Assembly: GCF_003055625.1 (NCBI RefSeq)
Contig: NZ_CP028811.1
Span: 558,001 to 622,000 of the forward strand
Length of the DNA stretch: 64,000 nucleotides
Direction of reading: 5' to 3'
Source of the DNA: Flavobacterium magnum
GTDB taxonomy: Bacteria > Bacteroidota > Bacteroidia > Flavobacteriales > Flavobacteriaceae
Shown here: positions 24,294 through 34,246 of the stretch, in pieces
Position numbering within the stretch: position 1 is the stretch's first letter
Layout: the number at the start of each line of letters is the position of its first letter
Program-made: the position numbers and the translations under genes
The notes under the pieces: generated by a model
What the model saw: the letters and a program-made list of their open reading frames with translations, nothing else
Told to the model about the DNA's origin: nothing
Databases searched by the model: none

Positions 24294-26936
24294 ATGAAAA
24301 AACACTACTTATTTTTATCACTGCTTTCTTTCTGCGGCCTGCTATCTTTCGCGCAGCCGACCGCTGTAAATGACAACATCACAGTGACAGAGGATTCAGA
24401 CATTTTTGCACAGGTTGTCAGCAATGACAATTTTGGACCGGCGGGTCCGCACGAGACCAATCCGCTAGCTGTGGTGCAATTCCCAAACCATGGTACTGCC
24501 ATGGCTAACACCGACGATGCGCAGTCGCTTTATATTGAGTATGCTCCCGACATGGATTTTAACGGATCAGATACCTTTACGTACCTCATCAGGGATGCCA
24601 ATGGCCTCACCGCTACCGCCACGGTTACCGTGACCGTAATTGATGACGGAACAGATGTTCCCGTAGCCGCTGATGATTTTGCCGTGACCCAGCAGGGTTC
24701 TCCCATCTCGATAGTCGTTATGACTAATGACAATACCGGCAGCGATGCACTTGGCAGCTATATTACCGTTACCGGTACAACTTTGATGGGTGGAACAGTT
24801 ACGACAGACAGCGCTCCGGACCCGATAAGCAGTGCTATAGATGACACCATCTTGTACACACCGCCTGCCAATTATAACGGTGAAGACAGTTTTACATACA
24901 CACTGCATGATGGCAACGGGGACACCTCAACTGCTACAGTAACCGTAATTGTCACGCCCGATACAACCCCACTGATTGTCCCGTTGGCACAGGATGATTT
25001 TGCCACTACTGTGGAAGAAATGTCGGTTACGATAGCCGTCCTTGTCAATGACAGCTTTGGCTCTGACGGACCCGGTACAGTTCCTGTGTTAACCAATCCG
25101 GCTTTCCCTGATATGACCCCCATGGGCGGTATCATTTCAGTGAATGACAATGGCACACCTGACTCTTCGGACGACACCATTACGTACCAACCAAACCTTG
25201 ACATTACAGGTACCGATACATTTACCTACACCATCACCGATTCTAATGGAGACACATCTACTGCCACGGTAACCGTGTACATCAATGCGGAGGCGGGTCC
25301 GCCGGTAGCGGTAGACGATGCCATTACAACTTCAATCAACACGCCGGTGGAAATTAATGCACTGGAAAACGATATGGGTGTAGCAGGCGGTCCGTTTTAT
25401 GATATTTCCATTTGGGTAAATCCGACTCACGGTATCGCAGAAATCAACGAAAACAGCAGCCCGTCAGCCACTGACAACACGATCATCTATACGCCTGAGA
25501 GCGGTTTCATCGGTCAGGACACTTTTGAGTACCGGATATTCGGGAGTAACGGCGTGGATTACGCTACCGTAACCGTGACCGTAACAAACAGCGGCATCCT
25601 GCTGAAGGCTTTTTTCGATGTCAATGGCAACGGCACGCAGGATTCGGAAGAAGCAGATTTCAACCTGGGCCAGTTTCATTATGAGATAAACAATAACGGC
25701 ATCGCGTATGATGCCGCATCCTCAACGGGAAGTTTCTATATCAACGAAACCAACTTATCGAACACTTACGACCTGAGTTACACGGTCAACAGTAACCTGA
25801 CGGCTTATTATACCGTTTCTACTTCGTATCAGGATGTAACGGCTGCGTCATCATGGCTAAGCGAATTTAAATTTGCTGTAACCGGATCCAGTTTTGCTGA
25901 CGTGGGGGTGCAGTTAGTTCCCACCAGCGCACCAAGGCCCGGCTTTCTTTACACCAACACCATTATCTACCATAATAATGCGGCGCAAACGGCATCCGGT
26001 ACGGTTACTTTTAATCATGGCACGGCAGTATCCGTCAATAGTGTATCTCAGGCCGGAATTACAAATACTGCTAACGGCTTCACATTTGATTTCACGAATC
26101 TTGCGCCGTTTGAAACGCGTTTCATTTACGTTACGATGCAAGTTCCTGCCATCCCTGATATTGCCCTTGGCGACCTGGTTATCAATACAGTCTCGGTGAG
26201 CGCCGCGGGTGACGATGTTATGGCCAATGATACTTCAGCGGTAACGCAGGCTGTGGTGGGTTCATACGACCCGAATGACATTACTGAAGCCCATGGCAGG
26301 AAGATTGTTCATGCTGAGTTTACATCGGATGACTACCTGACCTACACGATCCGTTTTGAAAATACCGGAACTGCCAATGCCGAAAACATCCGCGTGGAGA
26401 ATACGCTGGACGCCCAATTGGATGAGGATACCATTGAAATGGTTGATGCGAGTGACAACTATACCATGGAGCGCGCCGGCAGTAATCTGGTTTGGGATTT
26501 TGTGGATGTGCAGTTGCCGCCATCGGAAGAAAACACACAGATTGGGCATGGGTACATCGTTTACCGGATTAAGCCGAAACCCGGTTATGCAATCGGCGAT
26601 ATCATCGCAAACACGGCTGAAATCTATTTTGATTTTAATCCCGCGATTACAACCAATACTTTTGAGACGGAATTTACGGCGCCACTTTCGGTGGATGGTA
26701 TTGAAGGCAATACGTTCTCTTTGTATCCGAATCCCGTGAAGGACAAACTGAATATCAACAGTAGGCAAAACATTCAGACTCTAACTGTTTACAATCTTCT
26801 CGGGCAACCGGTTTTGGAGAAAAGGATAGATGCTGTTTCGGGAACTTTGGACACATCCGGCTTGGAAGGTGGCGTCTATCTGGTCAGGGTAATATCTGCG
26901 GAAGCGGAAAAAACAATACGGATCATCAAAAACTGA
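24294..26936 (+). CDS. Large secreted T9SS cargo protein with tandem-95/cadherin-like repeats
   Basis: 880 residues from 24294 (MKKHYLFLSLLSFCGLLSFAQ), with a signal peptide. An in-frame ATG at 24282 is possible but gives MQLP before it. Four Ig-like tandem-95 (VCBS/cadherin-like) repeats of ~100 residues follow, each opening like AVNDNITVTEDS and carrying a DTFTYxI strand. Next come an SdrD-like segment (AFFDVNGNGTQDSEEADF), a DUF11-type domain, a DUF7619-type domain (VVGSYDPNDITEAHG to AEIYFDFNPAITTNTFE) and a C-terminal type A T9SS signal (FSLYPNPVKDKLNINS ... GVYLVRVIS). Such proteins are exported to the surface or medium for adhesion or gliding. Paralogous to the next gene. Confidence 0.85.
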   Translation: MKKHYLFLSLLSFCGLLSFAQPTAVNDNITVTEDSDIFAQVVSNDNFGPAGPHETNPLAVVQFPNHGTAMANTDDAQSLYIEYAPDMDFNGSDTFTYLIRDANGLTATATVTVTVIDDGTDVPVAADDFAVTQQGSPISIVVMTNDNTGSDALGSYITVTGTTLMGGTVTTDSAPDPISSAIDDTILYTPPANYNGEDSFTYTLHDGNGDTSTATVTVIVTPDTTPLIVPLAQDDFATTVEEMSVTIAVLVNDSFGSDGPGTVPVLTNPAFPDMTPMGGIISVNDNGTPDSSDDTITYQPNLDITGTDTFTYTITDSNGDTSTATVTVYINAEAGPPVAVDDAITTSINTPVEINALENDMGVAGGPFYDISIWVNPTHGIAEINENSSPSATDNTIIYTPESGFIGQDTFEYRIFGSNGVDYATVTVTVTNSGILLKAFFDVNGNGTQDSEEADFNLGQFHYEINNNGIAYDAASSTGSFYINETNLSNTYDLSYTVNSNLTAYYTVSTSYQDVTAASSWLSEFKFAVTGSSFADVGVQLVPTSAPRPGFLYTNTIIYHNNAAQTASGTVTFNHGTAVSVNSVSQAGITNTANGFTFDFTNLAPFETRFIYVTMQVPAIPDIALGDLVINTVSVSAAGDDVMANDTSAVTQAVVGSYDPNDITEAHGRKIVHAEFTSDDYLTYTIRFENTGTANAENIRVENTLDAQLDEDTIEMVDASDNYTMERAGSNLVWDFVDVQLPPSEENTQIGHGYIVYRIKPKPGYAIGDIIANTAEIYFDFNPAITTNTFETEFTAPLSVDGIEGNTFSLYPNPVKDKLNINSRQNIQTLTVYNLLGQPVLEKRIDAVSGTLDTSGLEGGVYLVRVISAEAEKTIRIIKN
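26763..26924 (+). repeat. Near-identical 3' tract, copy 1
   Basis: 161 of 162 nucleotides match 29155-29316 in the next gene; the only mismatch is at 26860. The tract encodes most of the type A sorting signal. Just outside it the two genes differ at many positions. Confidence 0.9.
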
Positions 26937-26982
26937 TAGGTTCAGATATGTCTTATTTACAGAAACAATCAAAATCTTAGCA

Positions 26983-29328
26983 ATGAAATCTTATTTTACC
27001 TTGTTTGCCTGTATACTGATTTCAGCGATAAAAGGGTATGGTCAGATGGTGGCCAATGACGACGTTTTTAACGATATGAATGGGATTACGGGCAGCAACA
27101 CCATCCCTGCTAACAATCCATTGCGCGTGATCCAGAATGATTTACTCAACGGCAATCCTGTACTTGCCTCTCAGGTTGGGCTGATACAACTTTCCAGTAC
27201 CAGTCCGAATGTAAACCTCATAACCTCCGTTGGCGGATATGTAAAGGTGGAGCCCGGTACACCGGCGGGAACTTATTATATCACATACCAGATTTGTGCA
27301 GCCACCCCGGATTTATGTGATACTGCCGTAGTCACTGTGCAGGTGTGTGGCGTTCCCGCACCTGTGGATCTTACCGAATGCGACACCCCTTTAGGTACCG
27401 TCCTGCTTGGCGGACTACCTGAAACCGGTTCATGGACCATATGGGGCAAGATGGACGCCGGCTTTCCTACCTATTGGGATACGCCGTACATCCAGCTCGC
27501 AACAGGCACAGGCTTGACTACCACCCTAACCGGCTTAACACCGAGTGAATCTTATCGCTTAAAAGTAGTCAATGAGTCCGGATGTTCTTCAGATCATTTA
27601 TATGTTTACGTCGGAAATGTTGCCAATAACGGAGCAACATTCACGGGTGAAATGAGCGGTGAATATGTCGACCTCAACAACGACGGAATTGTAAATATCG
27701 GAGATGTTGTGCAGTACCATTTCCTGTTTACTAATGCCTCAGACTGTGATCTCCATGATATTTATTATTTCCTTAATGATGATCCCTATCCCAGCGGAAC
27801 ATTGAATATGATTCCGGCTAACTCTACTGCGACTGCCGTACTGAACAATCTTATCACTGAAAATAATATTAACGATGGCTTTGTCAATCAGTTTGCAAAT
27901 TATGGCGGATATTATGAAAATGGGCAAGGAGATGGTTTCAAGATATGGAGTGATAACGTCGACCTTGCTATTTCCGATGGTTTTAAGGTTCATGCGTTTT
28001 TAGATGTCAATGCAAACAATATTCAGGACAATGATGAAGCGGATTTTACTAGTGGATATTTCAATATTACCCGAGTGGATGATAATCAGACAAGCCAGAT
28101 TTCATCTTCAAGTCCTTCCTACATTTTCTATGAAACCAACCCGGATCATCTTTACAATATTTCCTATTACTTAAATGAGAATTGCCAATATGGAAACACT
28201 ATAACCTATTCGAATGTTTCCGTAGCAGCTGGATCGGGCATACTTACTTATAATTTCCCGATTACTTATACTCCCGATTTGTGCAATGATGTGGTGACAA
28301 CTTTATACCCGTTGGGAGCCCCAAGGCCAGGTTTTGAGTACAAGACGACCATCCGCTATAAGAATAATGGGGTACAGGCTATTCCTTCGGGAACCATCAC
28401 TTTTATACCTGATAACGCTGTCTCAATTACATCAATATCACAATCAGGCACTGTGCCTTCAGGTAATGGATTTACCCATACCTTCAGTAATCTACTGCCT
28501 GGTGAAGCAAGATATTTTATCGTAACCATGCAGGTCCCAACAATCCCAACCGTTAATCTTGGTGACCAACTGACTACAACAGCATCAGTTTCCATTCCGC
28601 TTTCAGAAGTCAATGTGGCCAATAATGTATCCGAATTGGTTCAAACCATGGTAGGATCTTATGACCCCAATGACAAAACCGAAAACCATGGTGGTAAAAT
28701 TGTGCACAGTACATTTTCTTCGGAAGATTATCTGACGTATACCATCCGTTTTGAAAATACGGGGACGGCTTCCGCTTTAAGTGCAAAAGTTGACGATACA
28801 CTTGATATGAAACTAGATGAAACTACTGTTCGTATGGTGCAGGCAAGCCATCCGTATGTGCTGGAAAGAAATGGGAATCTTTTAGAATGGCGCTTTAATG
28901 GCATTAACCTGCCTCCTTCTGCAGGAGATGATGCCGGCAAAGGCTTTATTGTTTTTCAGGTGAAACCGAAACCGGGTTATGCGATAGGCGATATTATCCC
29001 AAACACGGCTGAAATCTATTTTGATTTTAATCCTGCGATTACTACCAATACTTTTGAGACGGAATATACGGCGCCGCTTTCGGTGGATGGTATTGAGGGC
29101 AATACGTTGTCCTGGTATCCGAATCCCGTGAAGGACAAGCTGAATATCAACAGCAGGCAAAACATTCAGACTCTAACTGTTTACAATCTTCTCGGGCAAC
29201 CGGTTTTGGAGAAAAGGATAGATGCTGTTTCGGGAACTTTGGACACATCCGACTTGGAAGGTGGCGTCTATCTGGTCAGGGTAATATCTGCGGAAGCGGA
29301 AAAAACAATACGGATCCTGAAACAATGA
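26983..29328 (+). CDS. Secreted T9SS cargo protein, paralog of the preceding gene
   Basis: 781 residues with a signal peptide (SYFTLFACILISAIKGYGQ). The first ~120 residues are a degenerate cadherin-like domain (VANDDVFNDMNG). Around residues 228-242 is a calcium-loop-like dockerin motif, DLNNDGIVNIGDV. It then follows the same order as its neighbour: an SdrD-like segment (AFLDVNANNIQDNDEADF), a DUF11-type domain, a DUF7619-type domain (MVGSYDPNDKTENHGGK) and a type A T9SS signal. It begins 46 nt after its paralog and is probably cotranscribed. The last 160 nt before the stop are nearly identical to the paralog, whereas the rest is clearly diverged. Confidence 0.85.
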   Translation: MKSYFTLFACILISAIKGYGQMVANDDVFNDMNGITGSNTIPANNPLRVIQNDLLNGNPVLASQVGLIQLSSTSPNVNLITSVGGYVKVEPGTPAGTYYITYQICAATPDLCDTAVVTVQVCGVPAPVDLTECDTPLGTVLLGGLPETGSWTIWGKMDAGFPTYWDTPYIQLATGTGLTTTLTGLTPSESYRLKVVNESGCSSDHLYVYVGNVANNGATFTGEMSGEYVDLNNDGIVNIGDVVQYHFLFTNASDCDLHDIYYFLNDDPYPSGTLNMIPANSTATAVLNNLITENNINDGFVNQFANYGGYYENGQGDGFKIWSDNVDLAISDGFKVHAFLDVNANNIQDNDEADFTSGYFNITRVDDNQTSQISSSSPSYIFYETNPDHLYNISYYLNENCQYGNTITYSNVSVAAGSGILTYNFPITYTPDLCNDVVTTLYPLGAPRPGFEYKTTIRYKNNGVQAIPSGTITFIPDNAVSITSISQSGTVPSGNGFTHTFSNLLPGEARYFIVTMQVPTIPTVNLGDQLTTTASVSIPLSEVNVANNVSELVQTMVGSYDPNDKTENHGGKIVHSTFSSEDYLTYTIRFENTGTASALSAKVDDTLDMKLDETTVRMVQASHPYVLERNGNLLEWRFNGINLPPSAGDDAGKGFIVFQVKPKPGYAIGDIIPNTAEIYFDFNPAITTNTFETEYTAPLSVDGIEGNTLSWYPNPVKDKLNINSRQNIQTLTVYNLLGQPVLEKRIDAVSGTLDTSDLEGGVYLVRVISAEAEKTIRILKQ
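29155..29316 (+). repeat. Near-identical 3' tract, copy 2
   Basis: Matches 26763-26924 at 161 of 162 positions, including all synonymous sites except one base (29252). Confidence 0.9.
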
Positions 29329-29346
29329 TTACGGACCTTTGTACCT

Positions 29347-29373
29347 GCCCGCACTCAAAGCGGGCTCTTTTTT
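29347..29373 (+). terminator. Rho-independent terminator after the paralogous T9SS pair
   Basis: GCCCGC and GCGGGC form the stem around ACTCAAA, followed by TCTTTTTT. The following gene therefore has its own promoter. Confidence 0.8.
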
Positions 29374-29421
29374 GTAGAAAACCGTCTACAAAATTCAACA
29401 TAACGCTCGTGAATAAATCGA

Positions 29422-29429
29422 TATCTTTG
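29422..29429 (+). promoter_or_regulatory. -7 promoter element of the 1490-residue T9SS protein gene
   Basis: TATCTTTG fits TAnnTTTG and lies 18 nt before the ATG at 29448. A longer in-frame start at 29325 would run through the terminator and this box. Confidence 0.45.
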
Positions 29430-29447
29430 AATACTAAATCGTTAGTT

Positions 29448-32400
29448 ATGAAACAAGTGTACTCCTCAATCATTTTATTTCTGCTCATATGCTGCAATAC
29501 GGTAACTGCACAGGCGGTTGATGATTATTTCACGACCGAGCAGAATATCGCGATAAACGCCCATGTATTGGCGAACGATGTGACCAATGGCGGGCTGTCT
29601 GCGCAGTCGATTTACGTTGTGTACCAACCGGCGCACGGCACCACGATGGTGATGAACAACGGCACCCCCAATACCACGGCGGATGATTATGTTACCTACA
29701 CTCCGAATCCCAACTACAATGGCGTAGACAGTTTTGTCTATCAGATTACCGATGCGGCAATGGTGACGACCATGGCAACGGCATACATCGTCGTGACGCC
29801 AGACACCGACCCGAACGACCCGCCAACGGCGGTTGACGACATCGCCTACACGGCTGAGGACGTCAGTATTACCATTACGGTGCTGCAAAATGACTTTTTC
29901 GGTAGCGCCGGACCGGCAACCGGACCTATCGGAATTGCCGTAAATCCAGCAAACGGAACTGTAACTGTCAACAACAACGGCACGCCAAACAACCCTGTTG
30001 ACGACAGCATCACGTACACGCCAAACGCTAATTATTTCGGTCAGGATACGTTTGCCTATGTCATCACGGGTGTTTACGGAAATGCTGACACCGCAACCGT
30101 TACTGTGTACATCAGTGAAGACGGTCCCCCTTATGACCCCCCATTTGCGGGAGATGACACCGCAACCACATCACAGGATTCGCCGGTTGTGATTGAGGTA
30201 TTGATGAATGACACTTATGGTACTGCCGGGCCTCAGGAGATGACGATTGCAAGTCAGCCGTCACATGGAACCGCGACGGTAAATGATAATGGCACACCCG
30301 GCGATCCCTATGATGATAGGATTACCTATGTCCCCCAACCCAACTATGCGGGTGCAGATTCTTTTATGTACACTATTACCGATGTTTACGGCAATTCAGA
30401 CACCGCTACTGTGACAGTGGTCATAGTAATCGACAGCCCGGGCGAAGGACCTCTTGCTGCGAACGATATGGCTTTCACCGATGAAAATTATCCGGTTACA
30501 ATCGATGTCCTAAATAATGATACTTTTGGCGCCTACGGACCGGGAAGCATCAGCTTAGCCAGCCAGCCAACGTATGGGACTGCGACGATAAACAACAACG
30601 GCACTCCAGGTGATGCCACTGACGATACAATCAATTACATCCCAAATCCCAATTACAATGGTGTGGACGTGTTTACTTACCACATCACGGATGTCATGAT
30701 GGTCACGTCGACGGGTACGGTAATCGTGACAGTTGTCCCGCCAACGACCGGAGGTAATCCGCCTACGGCTGCGGATGATGTTGCGGATACTGCAGAAGAT
30801 GTGCCAGTGACTGTGTCGGTGCTTCAAAATGACACCTTCGGCAGCTATGGGCCGGCAACGGGAAGTATCGGAATTGCCGTCATGCCCGTAAACGGGACCG
30901 TCATTGTCAACAACACCGGCACGCCAAATGATCCATCCGACGATACGATAACATACAGTCCGAATCCCAATTATTTCGGCCAGGACACGTTTTCCTACGT
31001 CATCACCAATGCGTTCGGAGACACCGATATGGCTACAGTAACCATAACAGTGCGCCCTGATTCTTCGGGAGAGATGCCTCCGTATGCTGCAGCTGATAAT
31101 GTTGCGACATTAACCAATACCGCCGTAAGCATTTCGGTGTTAGCAAACGATACTTTTGGCGATTCGCTGCCCGCAAACGTAGTTGTCGCTACCCAGCCAA
31201 TAAACGGAACTGCATTTGTCGATCAAAATGCCACCCCCGATAACCCTGCTGACGATTTAATAGTGTATACTCCAAATAACTGCTTTAGTGGTATCGATAC
31301 TTTCAGCTATACGATTTACAATGCTGAAGGTCTTTCCGCTTCCGCTGCCGTAACGGTTGTTATAGTCCCTGCCACGCCTGTTGAAACTTATGAAGAAGTG
31401 ACCGCCTGCGATTCGTTCAACTGGCATGGGGAGGTTTATACGGTAAGTGGTGACTACACTTACGAGAGCACAAACGCAACCGGATGCGCCACTACGGCCA
31501 GGCTGCACCTGACCATCAACAACAGCACAGTTTCATCCGAAACCATAACTGCCTGCAATTCCTACACCTGGCACGGTAACTTATATACCGTAACCGGTGA
31601 TTACACTTTTGAAAGCCTTAATGCGTCAGGATGTGCGAACACCGACACGCTGCATCTGACTGTAAACCACACCCCCGCACCAACAGCCCCTTCCACGCAA
31701 TCTTTTTGCAGCGGCAGCGTTGCAGCGCTTGTTGCTACGGGCACTGACATCCACTGGTATCTTACGCCGAGCGGAGGTACTGCGCTTTCAGCAGATACAG
31801 CTTTGATGTCCGGTACCTATTATGCGTCACAGACGGTTGATGGTTGTGAGAGTGCAAGGACCGCCGTCAACGTAACTGCGCAGGTGGCTATGCCCGCAGC
31901 ACCGTCGCCGCAGACCTTTTTATGCGGTGCAAAGAGGACGAACCTATCAGCTACGGGAACAGCTGTCAGATGGTACACCACCGCGACGGGTGGTACTGCG
32001 ATGAGTTCCTCAGAGCTGCTTGTTTCCGGCACATATTATGCTACCCAGACCATCGGTGGATGCCAGAGTTCGAGGAAGGCAGTAGAGGTGATTATAAACA
32101 ATATCCCTGCACCGACGGCCTCAGACCAGACCTTATGCTATAACGGCACAGTACAGCAGCTTATGGCGACAGGTACTGACCTGAAGTGGTATCTGAGTGA
32201 GACTGGCGGCACCCCGCTTCCGATGTCAACACCAATTACAGCAACAACCTACTATGTATCACAGAAATCAGGTACCTGCGAGAGCCCGAGAACTGCCGTA
32301 CAGGTAACCCTTGACGGACCCGCCCTTCCTGATGCACCATCATCGCAGACTTATAACTGTGGTGCAAGGAGAACAAGCCTTGTGGCTACGGGTATCGGTC

Positions 32401-33920
32401 TTAAATGGTACACCACAGCGTCAGGCGGTGCGGCCATCTCCGCGTCTACACTGTTAGTCGCCGGGTCGTACTTCGTGAGCCAGACCATTGGCGGTTGTGA
32501 GGGACCGAGAAGGGAAATATCAGTAACAATCATCACGCCATCAGCACCAACAGCATCGGCGCAGACATTCTGCACTGCAGCAACGGTCGCCAATCTGACG
32601 GCAACCGGCACAGGCATCAAGTGGTATGCGAACAATACCGACGCGACGCCTCTGGCATCAACCACCCCGCTGGCCACAGGAACCTATTACGTCTCTCAGA
32701 CCAACTCGATGATGTGCGACAGCGCCCGGACACCGGTACAGGTAACTATCGGCGGCGCGCCTATGCCGGAAGCCCCATCACCCCAGACCTTGGTATGCGG
32801 TTCGAAAAGAACGGCACTCACCGCTACCGGTACGTCACTGTTGTGGTATAACGTGCCCACAGGGGGTACGGCATTGTCCTCAACGGCTGTGCTTACCACA
32901 GGAACTTATTACGTAACCCAGACCATTACGGGTGGTTGCGTGAGCAACAGGAAGGCGGTATCGGTAATCATCACCAACCCGGCGGCACCCACGGTATCGG
33001 CACAGACGCTCTGCTCCGGGGCCACCGTGGCAAGCCTTAACGCTATGGGCATGGGACTTAAATGGTATACGGTATCGACAGGCGGGACAGCATTAGCAAC
33101 AACCACACCGCTTGCTACAGGAATCTATTATGTGTCACAAACCGTGGCATCCTGCGAGAGCGATCGCGCGGCGGTCAGCGTGACGATAAATACCACCCCT
33201 ATGCCTGACGCACCATCACCTCAGGTATTTGCCTGCAATGTCAAGAGACCCTCTCTTATCGCAACAGGAACAGCATTGCTTTGGTACACTGTGCCGACCG
33301 GTGGCACGGCGTTGTCCTCGACGGCACAACTTGCGACCGGCACCTACTACGTGTCACAGACGGTCGACGGCTGTTCGAGTGCCAGGCGCGCGGTATCGGT
33401 GACCGTCAATGCGACCGCCCCACCCACAACCACAAACCAGACGCATTGCAGCGGAGCATCCGTAAGCAGTCTTACAGCTACCGGTACGGCGCTGAAATGG
33501 TATGCTTCGGCATCGGGAGGAATGCCACTGGCATCAACCACGACACTTACGTCAGGGACTTATTTCGTATCGCAGACACTAAACGGTTGCGAAAGCCTGC
33601 GGTCTGCAGCAAACGTCACCATTTCGTCTTGTGTAATGAAGCCCGCAGACACAGGAACAGCACAGACACAAGACATTACGAGCACAGTAGCCTATGGCAT
33701 CAGGATATACCCCAACCCAACGTCGTCCGTACTGAACGTGAAACCGGAAGGGAATCTGGTTATTGACAAGATCACCATTATCGACTCGTCGGGAAGGATT
33801 GTGTTGGAACGTGACGGCGATTCCACGGAAGTTGATGTCAACAGCCTTGCACGCGGCATCTACCTCCTGAGAGCATCATCAGGTGACAGGATATACCAAT
33901 CGAAGTTTGTGAAGGAATAA
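29448..33920 (+). CDS. Giant secreted T9SS protein with six tandem-95 and nine Ig-like repeats
   Basis: 1490 residues from 29448 (MKQVYSSIILFLLICCNTVTAQ), with a signal peptide. Residues ~22-645 hold six tandem-95/cadherin-like repeats (AVDDYFTTEQN..., PPTAVDDIAYTAEDV..., and so on), each with an NDTFG-like turn. Residues ~647-740 hold two short repeats of the TACDSFNWHGEVYTVSGDYTY kind. Residues ~742-1390 hold nine Ig-like domains of about 71 residues (GTYYVSQTVDGCES signature), each with two cysteines that could form a disulfide. The C-terminus is a type A T9SS signal (GIRIYPNPTSSVLNVKPEG ... GIYLLRAS). A surface-attached or released adhesin-like filament is the likely form. Many antisense and out-of-frame ORFs here are composition effects of the repeats. 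Confidence 0.87.
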   Translation: MKQVYSSIILFLLICCNTVTAQAVDDYFTTEQNIAINAHVLANDVTNGGLSAQSIYVVYQPAHGTTMVMNNGTPNTTADDYVTYTPNPNYNGVDSFVYQITDAAMVTTMATAYIVVTPDTDPNDPPTAVDDIAYTAEDVSITITVLQNDFFGSAGPATGPIGIAVNPANGTVTVNNNGTPNNPVDDSITYTPNANYFGQDTFAYVITGVYGNADTATVTVYISEDGPPYDPPFAGDDTATTSQDSPVVIEVLMNDTYGTAGPQEMTIASQPSHGTATVNDNGTPGDPYDDRITYVPQPNYAGADSFMYTITDVYGNSDTATVTVVIVIDSPGEGPLAANDMAFTDENYPVTIDVLNNDTFGAYGPGSISLASQPTYGTATINNNGTPGDATDDTINYIPNPNYNGVDVFTYHITDVMMVTSTGTVIVTVVPPTTGGNPPTAADDVADTAEDVPVTVSVLQNDTFGSYGPATGSIGIAVMPVNGTVIVNNTGTPNDPSDDTITYSPNPNYFGQDTFSYVITNAFGDTDMATVTITVRPDSSGEMPPYAAADNVATLTNTAVSISVLANDTFGDSLPANVVVATQPINGTAFVDQNATPDNPADDLIVYTPNNCFSGIDTFSYTIYNAEGLSASAAVTVVIVPATPVETYEEVTACDSFNWHGEVYTVSGDYTYESTNATGCATTARLHLTINNSTVSSETITACNSYTWHGNLYTVTGDYTFESLNASGCANTDTLHLTVNHTPAPTAPSTQSFCSGSVAALVATGTDIHWYLTPSGGTALSADTALMSGTYYASQTVDGCESARTAVNVTAQVAMPAAPSPQTFLCGAKRTNLSATGTAVRWYTTATGGTAMSSSELLVSGTYYATQTIGGCQSSRKAVEVIINNIPAPTASDQTLCYNGTVQQLMATGTDLKWYLSETGGTPLPMSTPITATTYYVSQKSGTCESPRTAVQVTLDGPALPDAPSSQTYNCGARRTSLVATGIGLKWYTTASGGAAISASTLLVAGSYFVSQTIGGCEGPRREISVTIITPSAPTASAQTFCTAATVANLTATGTGIKWYANNTDATPLASTTPLATGTYYVSQTNSMMCDSARTPVQVTIGGAPMPEAPSPQTLVCGSKRTALTATGTSLLWYNVPTGGTALSSTAVLTTGTYYVTQTITGGCVSNRKAVSVIITNPAAPTVSAQTLCSGATVASLNAMGMGLKWYTVSTGGTALATTTPLATGIYYVSQTVASCESDRAAVSVTINTTPMPDAPSPQVFACNVKRPSLIATGTALLWYTVPTGGTALSSTAQLATGTYYVSQTVDGCSSARRAVSVTVNATAPPTTTNQTHCSGASVSSLTATGTALKWYASASGGMPLASTTTLTSGTYFVSQTLNGCESLRSAANVTISSCVMKPADTGTAQTQDITSTVAYGIRIYPNPTSSVLNVKPEGNLVIDKITIIDSSGRIVLERDGDSTEVDVNSLARGIYLLRASSGDRIYQSKFVKE
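31673..33630 (+). repeat. Nine Ig-like repeats in alternating A-B order
   Basis: Odd-numbered units open APTxxxQTxCxxxxVxxL. Even-numbered units open PxAPSPQxxxCxxKRxxL. The pattern runs A-B-A-B-A-B-A-B-A at about 210-215 bp per unit, indicating amplification of an ~425-bp dimer. Confidence 0.8.
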
Positions 33921-33963
33921 CAAACCGGAAATCGAACGATTGTCCGTTCGTTCGCAACAATCT

Positions 33964-33998
33964 AAAAAAAAGGCCACTGCAAAGTGGCCTTTTTTTAT
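33964..33998 (+). terminator. Rho-independent terminator after the giant T9SS gene
   Basis: AAGGCCACT and AGTGGCCTT surround a GCAA tetraloop, with A-run before and T7 after, so it could act in both directions. Confidence 0.88.
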
Positions 33999-34246
33999 TA
34001 TACATACCTGCTCAATTCAAACCATCGGCAGGCAGCAGAATGACTTGGATCACTGACCAAAAATTCGTTTTCTAGTGAAAGCCTTTCAATTTCTAACCCA
34101 ACGTGGTTACTTACTCATTCAAGGGGTTTTCTAATAGACGAAAGCCCTTTCTTTGTTTCAGATAAGCCCTTCTGTGACCGTTTCGCTGACGTCGGTTCAG
34201 CATTGGGCCTATCAAAAATGATCGAAAAAACTAAAAATTTATTACC
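33999..34246. other. Intergenic gap before the small lipoprotein gene; nothing recognised
   Basis: No ORF with a plausible start, no clear -7 box matching TAnnTTTG and no long inverted repeat. It should hold the promoter of the gene at 34247, but I cannot place it. Confidence 0.5.

Noticed and set aside
26300..26930. Mobile element behind the near-identical tracts of the two T9SS genes
   Set aside because: No transposase, terminal repeats or target duplications; identity is confined to the sorting domain.
31673..33630. CRISPR-like or satellite repeat array
   Set aside because: Period is about 213 bp and in frame with a protein; repeats are diverged Ig-like domains.
33933..33950. CGAACG/CGTTCG inverted repeat as a terminator
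   Set aside because: Short stem with no T-run; a strong terminator follows at 33964.
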